DNA of 64,000 nt, from the NCBI GenBank assembly GCA_033725935.1, contig MU867103.1:1-64000 (forward strand), read 5' to 3'. Shown here piece after piece: positions 45,474 to 58,200 of the stretch. A model generated the notes under the pieces. The model saw only the letters and a list, made by a program, of their open reading frames with translations. It was not told the origin of the DNA and ran no database searches. The stretch is from Cladorrhinum sp. PSN259. Its lineage: Eukaryota > Ascomycota > Sordariomycetes > Sordariales > Podosporaceae. Position numbers and translations under genes: made by a program. How positions within the stretch are numbered: position 1 is the first letter of the stretch; each line of letters opens with the position of its first letter.

Positions 45474-48400
45474 CTATCCCTTTCTAAATTTCTTAACCAT
45501 GGCGATACGCCATCTCCGGAAAGCTTGCCTTGACATTTCTCCAGATTCGACTTTTGCCCCATTCTCAAGAAGCAGCTGTATAATTGCCTCGTGCCCTCGC
45601 TGGGTAGCCCAAAAAAGCGGCGTCCAGCCCTCATTATCCTTCGGTTCGATATCTGCGCCATTTTCAAGAAGTAGCTGTATATTTGCCTCAACCTTATATA
45701 CGGTAGCCCCAAAAAGCGGCGTTCGGCCTTCATTATCCTTCGATTCGATATCTGCGCCGTTTTCAAGAAGCAGCTGTATAACTGTCTTGCGCCTTTGACG
45801 GGCAGCCCAGTTCAGCGGCGTCAAGCCACTATTATCCTTCGATTCGATATCTGCGCCCTTCTTAAGAAGCAGCTGTATAACTGCCTCGTACCCTCGACAG
45901 GTAGCCCAAAAAAGCGGTGTCCAGCCACTATCATCCTTCGATTCGACGTCTGCACCCTTCTCAAGAAGCAGCGGTATAACTGTCTCGTGCCCTTGCTGGG
46001 CAGCCCAGCTCAGCGGCGTCCAGCCCTCAATATTCTTCGATTCGATATCTGCACCCTTCTTAAGAAGCAGCTGTAAAGCTGTCTCGTGCCCTCGCTCGAT
46101 AGCGCAAATAAGCGGCGTGCAGCCCTTAATATTCTTCGATTCGACGTCTGCGCCCTTCTCAAGAAGCAGCTGTACAACTGTCTCGTGCCCTTGGTAGGCA
46201 GCCCAAATAAGCGGCGTCCAGCCCCTACGATCCTTCGACTCGACGTCTGCGCCCTTCTTAAGAAGCAGCTGTACAACTGTCTCGTGCCCTTGGTAGGCAG
46301 CCCAAATAAGCGGCGTCCAGCCCCTACTATCCTTCGACTTGACGTCTGCGCCCTTCTCAAGAAGCAGCTGTACAACTGTCTCGTGCCCTTGCTTGGCAGC
46401 CCAGCTCAACGGCGTCCGGTTCCTACTGTCTTTCGGGTCAATCTCGACGTTGGATAGACCAAGTAGTAGCTTCACCATAGATTGGTCACCTTCATAAGAT
46501 GCACCAATCAAGTCGGTCTCAGTCTCTGCCTGTCCTTCCTTGTCTAATTCTTGTTGACCTTCGGTTTCGTGCGAACTCTGCTGAGAAGTCATCTGTGAAG
46601 ACTCTTGAACGCCCTTCGGTAAATTGGAATCTTGACAAGTAGCCGCCGAGGCGACGACAGCGGCTTTATGGTGCTGCTGCATAATCTCCTGTCTCTCCGA
46701 AGCGGCCTTAATACGAGATACAATACTTAAAGTAATGTTACTCTCGCTGCCGTACAGTCGCTCCGATAAAGGAAGAGCTGATTCGAGAGCCTCAACGGCT
46801 TGGCTCAAATCCCCCGATTTCTGGCACGCTCGTGAAAATCCGCACAAAAGGCTGAGGGCTGCCTCGCCTTCCGGCCATTCAAGACCGGCTTGGCTAACCA
46901 TGACGGTATCGAACCCGATGCTGGAATGGAAGCAGTCCTTGGCATTCTCCGCGAGGCCTTGCGCAAGGTGGGCCCAGGCTGCCCGGTGAAGGACGGTCGC
47001 ATAGGGAGCACGAAATCGCCCAGTATAGGGATCAAGGTCACTCCGAGATACATGACCAGTGATCATAGATAAGCAGTGCATGAACGGCGCCAAATACTTT
47101 CGCTCGATCACCGGATCTCCCGCATCCAGTGTAGATTGTTCATCCAGCATGAAGGTTCCAGGGCCGCCCTTACAGATCTCACCCGATAGGCCACAAGCTG
47201 CCTGCATGATATACTCCTGTTTGTTGTGGGCAGTCACGTGCTCCAAACTCCACTGGCACAGTACCCTGTGTATCATGAAGCTGACGATGTGGCCGCCCTC
47301 GACGTTGAGACGGATCAAGCAGAAGCGAGCGAGGCGGTGGAGTGCGAGGCGGAGAAACGAGGGGTCGTGAACGATCTGCAGCCTCTCCAGATCGTCTGAC
47401 GTCGAACGGGGTTCGTCAGGAATTGGGTCGAAGAACTGGAACCGCTCGATGAACGACATCGGAATCTGCCATGACCCAAGCACTCCAATAAAGATCAGCA
47501 GTACGGCGTGATTAATGTTTTCGAGGGAGCTGTAGGCCATGTCTAAGACGGTGACGATTGCTCGACTCTTCTGGTCGGATGACCAGAGCCATTCGCCAGG
47601 ATGATCGGTCATTAGCCGCCTGTATTCCTTGCGGTACTTTTCGAGGAAAGAAGCAAAAGTGAATTCTCCGTAACGTATCAGAGCACCGGCTTGCTCCAAG
47701 GCTAGAGGGATGCCGCTCAACTCCTTGATGATGTCGTTGACAGCAGCAGACTCTTCTCTTCAAATCAGCATGTGTTGCGTTGAAAATCCATTCAGATCCT
47801 CACCTTCATTGATCATCCCAGCTCGCTCGGCAAGCCCGGTGAGTAGAGCATAGGAATTCGCATGGTCGAGGCCACCAACATTAATCCGGTTATCTTGATT
47901 GAATCCCATCCAAAGCACATCTCTCGTGCTAGTGATCAATATAGATCCATATCGGCAAGCAGGAATGTACTCGGCTAATTCTCCCTCTTCCAGGCTATCG
48001 GCACTATCAATCACCAGGAGCCAATCAGTATACCGGGTCGAGCGGAGTCGCGAAGTCACTCGAAGAAGGCTCTTGATGTCGCGTCCGCTATTCAATGGAG
48101 GAATGTCCCGTGGCCAGCTAGACGACATGGTCTCCGCGGCTTCTTCAATCGAAGAGATAGCGTGGTCTCGGGTGGAAGCGTCAACCCATACAATGGCAGA
48201 ATAGCAGTCCCGTTCTTGGTAGATGTGCCGCAGCGCAAGCTGAGTCTTCCCGGAACCCCCAATGCCATAAAGAAGGGCAATCTTTTGTCCGGTTCGAGAT
48301 GGACTTAGGGCATGCTGAATTTGAACGAGTTCTTTCTCCCGGCCATAGAAACTATCAGTACTGTCAGGTAGCCTGGAGCACTCGAGTCCGCAAGGTCGAT

Positions 48401-49657
48401 TCATCCGTACGACTGAAGATCCAATTTTGATTGCTTTGGCGCGAAGATGAAATTAGATACAATGATCCGGCAATAATAATACACAAGCTCAGCCTGAGGC
48501 CAACGTACCATTTCTTGGACCGATCAATTGAGCACACCGCTTCATCTCATCTGCATGCCCCTTCATGTACGCCTCTGTGACGGCCGAGATATGCTGTAAC
48601 GCATCTTCATCGCTCTCGTTCAGACCGACTGACTCTAGCCCTAAGTCGACATCAAATCGGTAATATGCGTCGATCGTGCCTGCTTTATTGAAGCTGGAAG
48701 TCTGTCAGCCCGATATTCTACACGCCAGCCAACCGGACTCTGGATAACGAACCGACTCTGGACCTCCAGATGCATGCTGTGACAATCCATCGCAATGTCT
48801 TTGCAGAGAGTAGCGGCATCCCTCAATGACCGAGCTCCGTTCGGTATCCACGTTTTCTCGCGTTTGAATGTCGGACGACCCGTCCCAACGGACACAAGAC
48901 AACCAACTCCCCTCACCGCGTCTTGCATCGGCGCTAGCCACTCCGCCGACTCTAGCTCTGACAAGGCAACAGAGCTGGGGTTGTTGTATTTAAACGCCCC
49001 ATCAACATATTCCACGCCGTTTATCGTTATAGACGGGAAAAATGTCGTGGCAGCGGAGGTTGCAAGGCAGGCGTCGACGATCGAGCAGGATGTTGCGCTG
49101 GCTCGAACCCCGTACGTTCGGAACAGCTGCTCATAACGGCCCGTTTTCGATACAGCAACCACGGCAACCTGGAGGCAAAGGTTAGAAATAAAACGTTTCG
49201 GTGAATTACCGGCAATGCGGCACTGGGGTTAACTTGCGGGCACGTGGCCGCGATCCGAAGCCTCCTTGTCCGGCTCAAACATGTCTTCCTGGCCCGCCCC
49301 TGCCTCCCGTCGAATGACAGTAGCCAACCCTTCAGGATCGTGCCTAGATCCGGTCACAACCATCTTAGAAGCCTTCACAAGAGAACCCCCTTTAAAGATT
49401 GTTTTCCCGAATTCCCTAAAGAGTGTCTCGCATTCAGCCAGTGACTTGCCGAGACGTCCGAGCAGGACCGCCAGTAGGCCTCCGGTGCTGGTTCCGCAGA
49501 TGAAGTCGAAGCATTGCCTTGGCTCAGGAGTATAGTCAAGATTATTGTGGATCCGGACTTGCAGCATGAGCTCCTTTAAGATCAAGATTTCGGAAAGGCC
49601 ACGGATGCCTCCGCCGTCAAGACACAGGATGCGGGGTTGGGTGGAGCGCGCAGCCAT
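45474..49657 (-). CDS. Patatin-NB-ARC-ankyrin STAND protein (fungal NLR)
   Basis: Five minus-strand exons: 49657-49238, 49168-48724, 48679-48509, 48412-47804 and 47755-45474. The total is 3927 nt in one frame, 1308 aa. Patatin-like phospholipase domain: LDGGGIRGL (13-21), nucleophile motif GTSTGG (Ser57), and catalytic Asp in VDGAF (D196). NB-ARC: FYGREKEL, P-loop GIGGSGKTQ (395-403), Walker B LLVIDSAD (477-484), SILITSTRD, and GIPLALEQAG in exon 5. A TPR-like stretch (about 840-880) precedes nine ankyrin repeats (about 990-1285). The first intron appears GC-AG (GCAAGT donor); the second (44 nt, GTGTAG donor) is the least certain junction but restores YYRFDVDLGL. Such proteins act as non-self or immune receptors in fungi, with a lipase effector domain; function here is inferred from architecture. 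Confidence 0.88.
45530..46415 (-). repeat. Nine ~99-bp ankyrin-coding tandem repeats
   Basis: Nine 33-residue units of the form TPLIWAAYQGHETVVQLLLE followed by KGADVESKD. Neighbouring units at 46150-46420 differ by only a few residues, and long stretches are identical at the DNA level. Units near the 3' end are more divergent. This pattern suggests recent unit duplication or gene conversion. Confidence 0.9.
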
Positions 49658-50208
49658 CGTGCGCAAGTCGAACCGACCTCAGGCTTTATTACCTACTATA
49701 GCAAAAGGACAGAGACCGGGTTTTCCACCGATTATGATGAGATAGAGCCTTGAGTGACAAATCACGGTCGAGGATATTTTGGGCCACACTCTGGTGACAA
49801 TGGCTTATTAAGTTGCATCTCGGGCTGCGAGGATTTAGAAGAACTTGAAAGGCGGGGTTAGGTCACGGGAAAACCATCCGGAAACCTTGGCGCCTGCAGG
49901 TGAATGGGTTAAAACCGAAATGGGCAAGGTCACGGTTCTATAGTAAGGGTAGTAAGGAAAACGCTTCCTGGGTATCTCATCTCAACTCTAACTCAACCAC
50001 TACCCAAAAAAAGCCAAGATGGCCGACAACAACCCTGCTGCTTCGGTGTTAATAATAGCCAACAAAATACCAGGTCATCCGATAGAAACGTACAACTCAC
50101 ATTTAAGGACTGTAAGGTAACTAATCATGACCCTCCACGGCATGATGGCATGATAACCTCAATCAACCAAAAATATACATTTCTTAAGGATCCTCCCTAT
50201 GCCTTGGG
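49658..50208. other. Gap upstream of the patatin-NB-ARC gene
   Basis: Promoter of the STAND gene. A plus-strand ATG at 50019 in good context opens a 33-codon frame (MADNNPAASVLIIANK..) ending at TAA; too short and without family match to call. Confidence 0.4.
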
Positions 50209-50457
50209 TTAGCTGTAACTCAACTGGCCCACTCTAGGAGTTATGCCTGAGTATATACGCACGCGGCCCAGAGAGATAAATGTCGCGCAGACCTGAATGC
50301 AGGCATCCCCAGAGAGTTGCTCCGACCGCCTGAGTTCATTGAGTAGACGGTGCAAGTCATCTGGCGCCTCGCGCCAAGTGTCGCACAGGCTCCATACTCT
50401 AGATGCTGTTCTGATAGTGACGCCGGTAACGCCAATGACCGCACCGAGTATTTCCAT
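50209..50457 (-). pseudogene. Fragment of a fungal STAND N-terminal domain
   Basis: Minus-strand frame from ATG 50457: MEILGAVIGVTGVTIRTASR, then VWSLCDTWREAPDDLHRLLN and ELRRSEQ. This is the start of the helical N-terminal domain found before NACHT or NB-ARC in many fungal STAND proteins (hydrophobic helix, then a W-x-x-AP-D-D segment). The resemblance ends at about 50290, next to a possible donor GTCTGC, and no further domain follows. It lies 550 bp upstream of, and in the same direction as, the patatin-NB-ARC gene. Likely a relic; a small real gene cannot be excluded. Confidence 0.55.
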
Positions 50458-50972
50458 TGACAAAGTTGTGGAAGGTGGCTGCACTGATCTGGAAAACGGG
50501 AGAACAATGATGGGAAATGCTCAGGGCATGGCGTGAAGAAGCAAGGGAAACCACCTCCCTTATATCTCTTTCTTCTCCAAAGGGCCGCCGCATGGCTATC
50601 GTGGTTGTACAAGAGGGTTGCTTGCAGAATTGCCGATCACTTTAAGTGATCAAGTGGCTGCGTCATGTCATATGCAAAGTGCTCATTGAATACTGACCTG
50701 GAGTTGAGGTCCAAAGCTAGAGGAAGTGTTCGAAAGCTAGTATGAAGGGAGCGACGAAAGTTATAGTTACACTAAGAAGGCATTTATCGCCCACCGCCAC
50801 CGGAGAATACGGAAATGACTGCAGAATAAGATAAAAAGCGATAGCGGCAAGTGTCTTGCATGTCGGTAAAGACATGTTCCAACTTGTAACAACTAACAAA
50901 GTAACAAAGCTACAGAAAACCAGCCTTCAAACAGAAATAAACCAACACTACCTGCTGACAGGTATCAACCCT
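50458..50972. other. Intergenic, STAND fragment to GPI-protein gene
   Basis: Only short frames; nothing recognisable. Holds the 3' flank of the GPI-anchored protein gene. Confidence 0.45.
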
Positions 50973-51721
50973 CTAGACCAACATCCCAACACTAGCCCCC
51001 AACCCAACAATACCCCAAATACTCCACAAGACCATATCGCCAAATCCGAGGATAGTTGCCCCTGAGCTGCCACTCCCACCATTGTTATTCCCATTATTAT
51101 TGCCACCCCCAAGCACAGTGAAAGCCGTCCCGGTAGGCTTCGGCGGCTCCTTTCCAAACCCTTTACTGGCGCACCAGCTGACTGCGGTGTAGTAGTTTGA
51201 GAACTCGGTGCCCATGCTGCAGAACTTGGTGTAGCAACTATTATATGCCAAGGCATCATTAGCATCACTTTTTTTTAATTTTATATTCTTCGTATCATCT
51301 CCTTCCTTCCAAAACATCGTAAAATAAATGTGATTTCTCACTTTCACCATTGAAAGGGAATGGAAACACACATCCAAAAACAAAAGAAATGAAAGAAAAA
51401 AAAAAAAAAAAAAACATACTCATAAAGCGAGGTGGCCTGGCTACAAGCGCAAGTAGAGTCCACATTCCAGGTCGACGCGGTACCGAGACACAAATCAGCA
51501 GACATGCCGTTTCCTGCGCACGACATGAAAGGACCGAGAGAGGCGTCGCAGTCCGATCCGCCCGATCCTGCGCCTGCACCACTCGCGCCAGTTGCGCGGG
51601 CGCGAAGCACCGCGGCGGGGGTTATCATGGGGTGGAACGGTTCGGGGTCCGCGAGGGCGAAGAAGGGGAGAAGACTCAGAAAAGCGACGAGTGTCGCGAG
51701 GGGCGAGTGTTGGAGTAGCAT
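50973..51721 (-). CDS. Secreted Cys-rich, probably GPI-anchored protein
   Basis: Minus-strand exons 51721-51420 and 51237-50973 (182-nt intron, GTATGT donor followed by a T18 run, acceptor AATAG), 188 aa. Signal peptide at residues 1-25 (MLLQHSPLATLVAFLSLLPF..). The central region has eight Cys: DCDASLGPFMSC, LC, CAC, DC, FC and WC (about 57-127). A Gly/Asn/Ser spacer leads to a C-terminal hydrophobic tail (DMVLWSIWGIVGLGASVGML) that fits GPI-anchor addition. The Cys order is loosely CFEM-like but not a clear CFEM match. Likely cell-wall or surface protein of unknown role. Confidence 0.8.
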
Positions 51722-52956
51722 CTTGGTTAGTGGCCGGATTCGGTGGCAAGAGGACCGTCAAGAATACTATTATGTTGGAATTTCTTGGTTGGGGGGGCTT
51801 TTGTCGAATGTACTTTTTCTCTCTCGAACACAACACTGATGACTAGAGGAAGCCGACGATGATGACAAACGAAGAAGAACGAAACAGGAAAAGAAGCATG
51901 GGGGGGGTCCAAGACACCGTGACTTTATATATTCCCCCGGACTAAAGAAACACCACTGGCACACCCACACACACACCGCTGCTCAAAACCCCAACTCAAT
52001 GTAGTGTCTTCGCAAAGATATCCACATCTGAGTCACACTCTGTTTCACACCCGCGTTACCAGCTTTCACAGCCCCCGCCGTGTATTTCTCAAAAACCCTT
52101 CTATATCTGTACTCCGACAAGCTGCATCCCGTTCTCCCTGCCAGCGAACAAGGGACCCAGCCATCGGACATCTTTATTTCCCAAGCGCGCCACAACGTCA
52201 AACAAAAAAAGCTTTTTCTCCTCCCTCCTTGACGTGGCAGTGTTTATTGGTTTTGTTAGTGAGAGGCTAGGGACACCAGCTGTTCAGCCGCGAACGCCAC
52301 AATCATGACTTATCCCGAAGAGCACAGGCCTCCCAACGAATCAAGAAGGGGCTGCTTCGGCTTTTATGTAGGTCATGGTGGAGGTGCAAGTTAAAACCCC
52401 ACACTTGTTCCATTTCTTTTTCAGACAACAGGACAGGCAAAACAGGACGCTGTGGTGAGTGGCGATTGGTTCAGATCGCCAACCCTAATCCAAGTGCTCC
52501 CCCCCTCTGAACCCCTGACACCAACTCCTTGACAAGTATAACGTCCCTCTATCTCTCTCTCTCTCCCCCCGCCCCCCCCTTTTTTTTTCTGGTTTCTCTT
52601 TTTTTGGGCTTCCCAAAAACTTCAGAAGACACATTTCTGAGACAACACTTTTGTTTGCAGCATTATGCAATGCTTTCTTTTGATCTTTTATTCAGATTCT
52701 GTCGTTTGCTAAGATAGTCAACTAAGTTGTACTCCTGGCCTTCATCACTCCGACAAAAAGAATAAGAAGAAGAAGAAAAAAAAAAAAAAAAAAAAAGAAA
52801 CCTTTCTGCCTTCCAACTGGAATCGCCCAGCTTTTTCAAAGCTCCAGTCCTCATTCAGGCTTCTGCCCATAAATAACCCAACTAATATAAGAGAAAAACT
52901 CGTTAGCAACTCACACCTTTCACCCTTCTCAAAACAAAGTCTAAAAAAAACACAAC
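51722..52956. other. Intergenic, low-complexity-rich
   Basis: Promoter of the GPI-protein gene (left) and 3' flank of the LaeA-like methyltransferase (right). Includes CT-rich (52544-52600) and A-rich (52765-52796) tracts; no gene recognised. Confidence 0.5.
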
Positions 52957-54182
52957 TCACATAGGCCAATAAGCATGTATCCCCTTATTCCTCATATCCT
53001 TCCTAACGTCAACCAGAAAAACCTCCAACTCCTCCCTCGTCCACCCCAGCGCCCTCGTGAACAACGCAACGCTCAACCCAAAGATCCCGCCGCAAAAATT
53101 CTCCTCGGTCCACATCCCAATCTCTTTGTACTTCTTATCCTTGGCCCAAGCATTGATAGGCCACTTGTACAACTTCTCCTGCACGTTCACGAACCCGGCG
53201 TCAATCATCTGCGCCTTGTACTGCTTCGCCGACTCGATCGAGTGTCCGGCGAGGTGGCCCGCCTTGATGACGTGGTCGTTCCATTTCTGCAAAGCCGAGT
53301 CCGGTTTGAGTGTCCCGTCGTCGCTCAGAGCCGGGAAAGTGATGTCGTGCAACTCTAACCAACCCCCCGGGGCGAGGTTTTCGAACGCCCGCTCAAAGAA
53401 TTTTGGCCAGTTAGTAAAGGCCCCCGTCATCATGCGGCCGTAGATGAAGTCGAAAGGTTCGCTAAAGGTCCAGTCTTCCTCGAGGTCGTCGACGTAGAAT
53501 GATACGTTGGGTGGGACGCTAAATTTCCAAATCAGTCAAGATTCATGAGGTCGGAACTTTGGAGTTCTAAAAAGGGATGGCGCTGCTACAAATTTGGTTG
53601 GATAGGACTCAAATCGACCCCGATGACGTGCGATTCGGGGTGCTCATCGGCAAAATCGACCGCCCAGATACCTGTCCCCGTACCGGCATCGAGCACCCTC
53701 TTCAGAGGTTTGCCGTCCTTGCCGGCCGGTGACAGGTATAGGGCGGCGTCGAAGCTGAGGAGGAAGACGTGGTGCTGCAGGTCCAGCCGGTCGCTTTCCT
53801 GCTCGTCGCTTGGCAGGATGTAGGCTCTTTCCGGCTTGTACGCGTGATAGGAGCGGCCATTCTCCTGGCGGAACTTTAGGATGCTGGATTCCAAGGATGT
53901 CGAGGAGCTTGCCACGGACTATTATTCGTTGTCAATTGCGCTGCAATTGCATGATGCTCTGGAAATCTGGCATCTTGGGTCAGGAAAAAAGAAGAAGAAA
54001 AAACACTCACTCCATAGGTCGAATCATTATCTTGCACATCCTGTGCCGTTCAGAGTGTCAGCGCTGAGGGTGGATCGGGAGAGCCGGAAGGTAAAACTGA
54101 CATCGTCAACGGCAATTGGAGCGCCACCGGGCTCTCCTTCACCGGGATTGGTGGCAGGTTGTGGATGTGGTGAAGCCGTCAT
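52957..54182 (-). CDS. LaeA/UMTA-like SAM-dependent methyltransferase
   Basis: Four minus-strand exons: 54182-54102, 54040-54011 (30 nt), 53918-53590 and 53518-52957, all GT-AG, 333 aa. The short exon 2 joins in phase to give PIAVDD-DVQDNDSTYG-SVASSSTSLESSILKF, the usual acidic/Ser-rich leader before RQENGRSYHAYK. SAM motif I is VLDAGTGTGIWAVDFA (112-127), then VIGVDLSPIQPNF, VSFYVDDLEEDW and the GRMMTGAFTNWP/APGGWLELHD blocks. The family includes LaeA, a regulator of secondary metabolism, but most paralogs (as here, by length and leader) are of unknown target. Start ATG 54182 follows a T-rich/A-rich tract. Confidence 0.92.
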
Positions 54183-55299
54183 TTTTCTTTTCTTCTTTTT
54201 TTTTTTCTTCCCTTTTTTGGCGTTCAAGAATGACGTTTTGAAGTGGATTTTCCGAGGAAGAAAAAAAGAAACCTGTCAAAGAGTAATCTCACCCCGCACA
54301 ACAGCATGCAAGAGGTGAGACACGACAGTGAGATTAAAAAAACAAGGGTGGTGGTCTCGGACGGTATTTTCCTTGGCAGGGTTGCTCTCTCATGTGGCAT
54401 CTGCATTGCAAGGTAGGAGTGGGGGAGATATGCAGGCTCGAGGCAAGGAACCAACAAGGTGATTGGACGGTTCACAACCGATGCATTCGTCAGCGGTCTT
54501 CGAAACCAGAAGTATTCTCCGTCAGGTGTCATCCGGCCGGGCATCCGCGGAGAGCCAAGCATGTTACCGTATATTGGGCCCATTTTCGGACATATCCCTG
54601 CAGCCCGTGAAACCGAAGAATTGATGAATTGTTCAACGCACTGCAGATAACGACATCTAATCAATCATGTATTTTGACCAATTAGGAATCTTCCCAATTA
54701 TTTGGTTGTCGTTTGGCTAAGAGAGACATTTTTACCGAAAAGTGCCTTCCAGGTTTTAACTTGGAACGAATTGGTGGCTGCTCTGGAGAAGGAATGGAAG
54801 GAGCGCCTCCATGAGTTTGCCGCAGCGGTTTAGATAGTGGGTTGGGGAAACCCCAGATTCCAAAATCCGGAGCATGCGTGGCGACGTGCCTTCCCAACAC
54901 CTGAAAACGGCGACGAATCAGAGGCTGCTCGGTGTTGCACATGACCCCCACGTTCCGGGTACAAACCCGCTAACCCCTCTATTCCTCTGAGTGCGAGATG
55001 ACCGTGTTAATTAGCAGCCGAGAGCTAGATAGAGAGGGCGCTGAACAAATCAACCAATACCACAACATGAATCAGGTCGCTTCACGAGGTAAGTGGAAAT
55101 GTAAATAAAGACTTCCATCATTGGCAAAATCATAACAAACGAGAGAATCCAAAAAAATAAAGCCTGCATTCTGATCTATAAGCAAACAAAAACACTACAA
55201 AGAGAAATAGCAATCACAACTAAATATCACTGCATTCTAAGACATATTTCGCTCCTCCCACCTATCAAGCTCCGGCTCACCACGCCTTCCCAATAGCCC
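54183..55299. other. Intergenic, methyltransferase promoter to NACHT pseudogene 3' end
   Basis: A poly-pyrimidine stretch (54183-54210) is directly upstream of the methyltransferase start. A 146-codon minus-strand frame (54224-54664) lacks domain resemblance. No gene supportable. Confidence 0.45.
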
Positions 55300-58200
55300 T
55301 CAGGCTTCCAATTCTGATCCCGTCACCAAAAGTCCACGGTCCAAGAGTTCCTTCTCTATTGTATCTCTAAGCTTGCCTTCGCAACTCAGCAGTTGCACAA
55401 ATCGTCGTCCGCCAACAAATCCGGGCATATCATAGACAGCTCCGGTGGTGGAACCTTGGACTCGAGTAAGACCCCTGACTGCTTCCTCAAACATGCTCTT
55501 GTCGCTGTCCGATACGATGGTGTAGAACACGCTCCCTTCGTCATACACAGGTTCCAGTCTCTCTCTCAAGCTTTCGCTCAGGCTGTTCAAGCTGATGATA
55601 CTGCCGCCGTCGTTGTCGCCGTCGTTGTCGCCGTCGCTGTCAGATTCGCTCTCGCTCTCGCAATTAGATTCATCGTGATAATTCACCCACGGCTCCAGGT
55701 AGCCAGGCCATGCAGCCTCAATTGCCAGGAATCGGACAAAGAGCTTGCATTCCTCTGCCTTGCATTTCAAAGAGGCAATCTCCTCTCTCAGACCTGCTGC
55801 TTGAGAACATTCCGGAGGGACTGAGCGACAGTACAGGTGAAGAAGAAACGCGAGGTTGACCTCAAGCTTGACAGAAGAGTCTCTACCATACTCAGAGCAG
55901 GTAGACCAGCCAGAATCCAGAGTCCAAAACCTTCTGCCCGGAAAACCGCCGCCGCCAAGTCCAGCGATCTGCTTCAGCACCAGCACCATCTTTGTCTCGA
56001 GCTGTGCACCCAGCTCGAGAAAGCGACGACACAACGAGATTGTGTCTGCAACGAGCAGTTTAGTATCATCAAATCCGCTCCTGACTGCCAACTCCAACAG
56101 AGCCCCAAAAAGCGTGATGGTACTTACCGCCTGGGAACCATCGAGTGCATGCATATTCTCCCAAGATTCGTACAAATCCGGCATTCTTGCGCTGGGATCG
56201 ACATTGCCGCCCGACATGAGGAACCGGACGGTATCCAGGTGACCAGAATAAAATACAGCACTGAGGGGAGGTCGCTCAATGATTGGCTTGTCAAACCACC
56301 AGTGAGGCTGCAATGCTGACAGGACGAGGTGGCTGCGATGAGCCTCCGAAAGCGGACGACCAGCTTTCTCCAGCTTCCTAACCTCATGTAGAATAAAGTC
56401 AGAGATTCCAATTCCTGCCACCCGGGCCAGGAAATCCTCTGACCACAATGAATCTGGTGAGTGCTCCGATAGTTGATAGTCGCGTGAGCCTGCTTCAGTA
56501 GTTCAACTGCACTCTCAAGGGTTATCTGGGTCTTGTTGAAATGAACCCAAATTCTTTTAATGAAATCGGCGGGATCGAAATAACAATGGAGCCATTGGTT
56601 TTCATCTTTTCCCGAGTCCATAATGTTCTTGGACATTACGGAGACTGCAAACTCCGCACCAAGAAGCCTGAACATTCGATCTTTGGGAGACGATGGATCG
56701 TGCTGCAGGACCACCTCTCTGCCGTAAACTGTTCCTTGCAAAAATTCCTTCACAGATCGATGGACGAAGTGAAGACAGCAGTCGCGGACCTCGATGAGAC
56801 CAGCACACCGGACTTGGACTTTCTCTGCAAGGGGTTGGAATTGCTGTGTCACTTCGTCTAGAGGCTTCGACATGCCCTTTGCCAAGATCTTCTTCGCTAG
56901 CTTTGGTTCGAGAGCGAAGAGCAATGCCGAGATTTGGAAGCCCTGCCCTCTGCTTCCCCATATGTTGCCGTAAGAGTCTGAGTAGGTGAGGAATAAGTTG
57001 AGATACGTCGAGGCGGTTTGTCGGTGTAGCTCGCTGTCATCATTCAGCCGATTCCACATGTCTTGGTAGAGCGCATTGAGATCTGCGGGCAATGCTCTCA
57101 GTCTAGCCTCTAATTCATTCAATGAGTCACCGTGAGAGAAGCCTTTCTGGATGCTTCTGAGAGCCAAACAGGACCACAGAAATACGCCATCCGCGCGAGC
57201 TGTGACTTGATCTGCTAGACGATCCACCGTTGACCCTTCCACGGTTGAGGAGTTCCTGCGAAGAAGGACCCCAACACCCCACGGGCATGTACCTTAATAT
57301 CGTCATACATCAAGTCTTGGACCTCAAACTCGGCCATGCACTGAAACGCTTTTGAAATCTTAATTCTGGACGGCTGGAGACGCACAACTTGGCTCTCGGC
57401 AGCTTGCTTAGCTCGTCCACAAGGTCCAGGATACTGTATCCTCTGTTCGATGAATCGGCCTCGTCGAGGCCGTCAATAAAAATGCAAGCCGTAACGGGGA
57501 GCCGGTCCAACGCCCAGAACAGTGTTGACTTGAGCTCTTTGAGAGACCAGTCAGTGTAGCTCTCTTTGAGCTTGAGTACCGAAAGTCTATCTTGATCGAG
57601 GTCTTCAATTGATATTGGCAACCCCGAATCCAAGAGTTGATGAAGGAGGGAGCACATCATGCCCTCGATGTTGCGTTGGATGGGCGAGGAACCCGCTGCC
57701 CAGAAAAAGTGCGAGAAAACAACAGATCCAGGATTCTGCACCCTAAGATTCTCTTCTGTGCGTGGGTTCTCGAACAAAAACTTAATCAGTGTGCTTTTGC
57801 CCGACCCTGGTTTCCCGCTGATCCGGAACACGGGCTGATCTGAGGGAGGTGCACCCAACCACGTCAGAAACTTGGAGGGTATGTAGCTACCATTCTCTTC
57901 AAAAATCCATTCAAATGTGTCGGGATACGAATCGACAACGTAATTGCGACGCTCGTTCATGGTTGGGTATCGAAGACTACCCAATAATTTCTTGTGTTGA
58001 TTGGAGGAAGAGATGGCAATTGACAGATCTGTGATGCAAGTCGAAAGCTCACGGCGGGTCAAAGCTTGCTCCGCGGTGACGTGGTTCTTGACTGATTTGA
58101 AGCTTGTATCAAGGAGGCGGTCCAGCTGAGTTGCCCCCTGAGAAAGAGCCGTGATAAAGTATTGAAGTGTTGTGTCCAGATTGTCAAAACCGCTTTCTTG

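Noticed and set aside
54224..54664. 146-codon minus-strand frame
   Set aside because: No family resemblance and overlaps the methyltransferase promoter.
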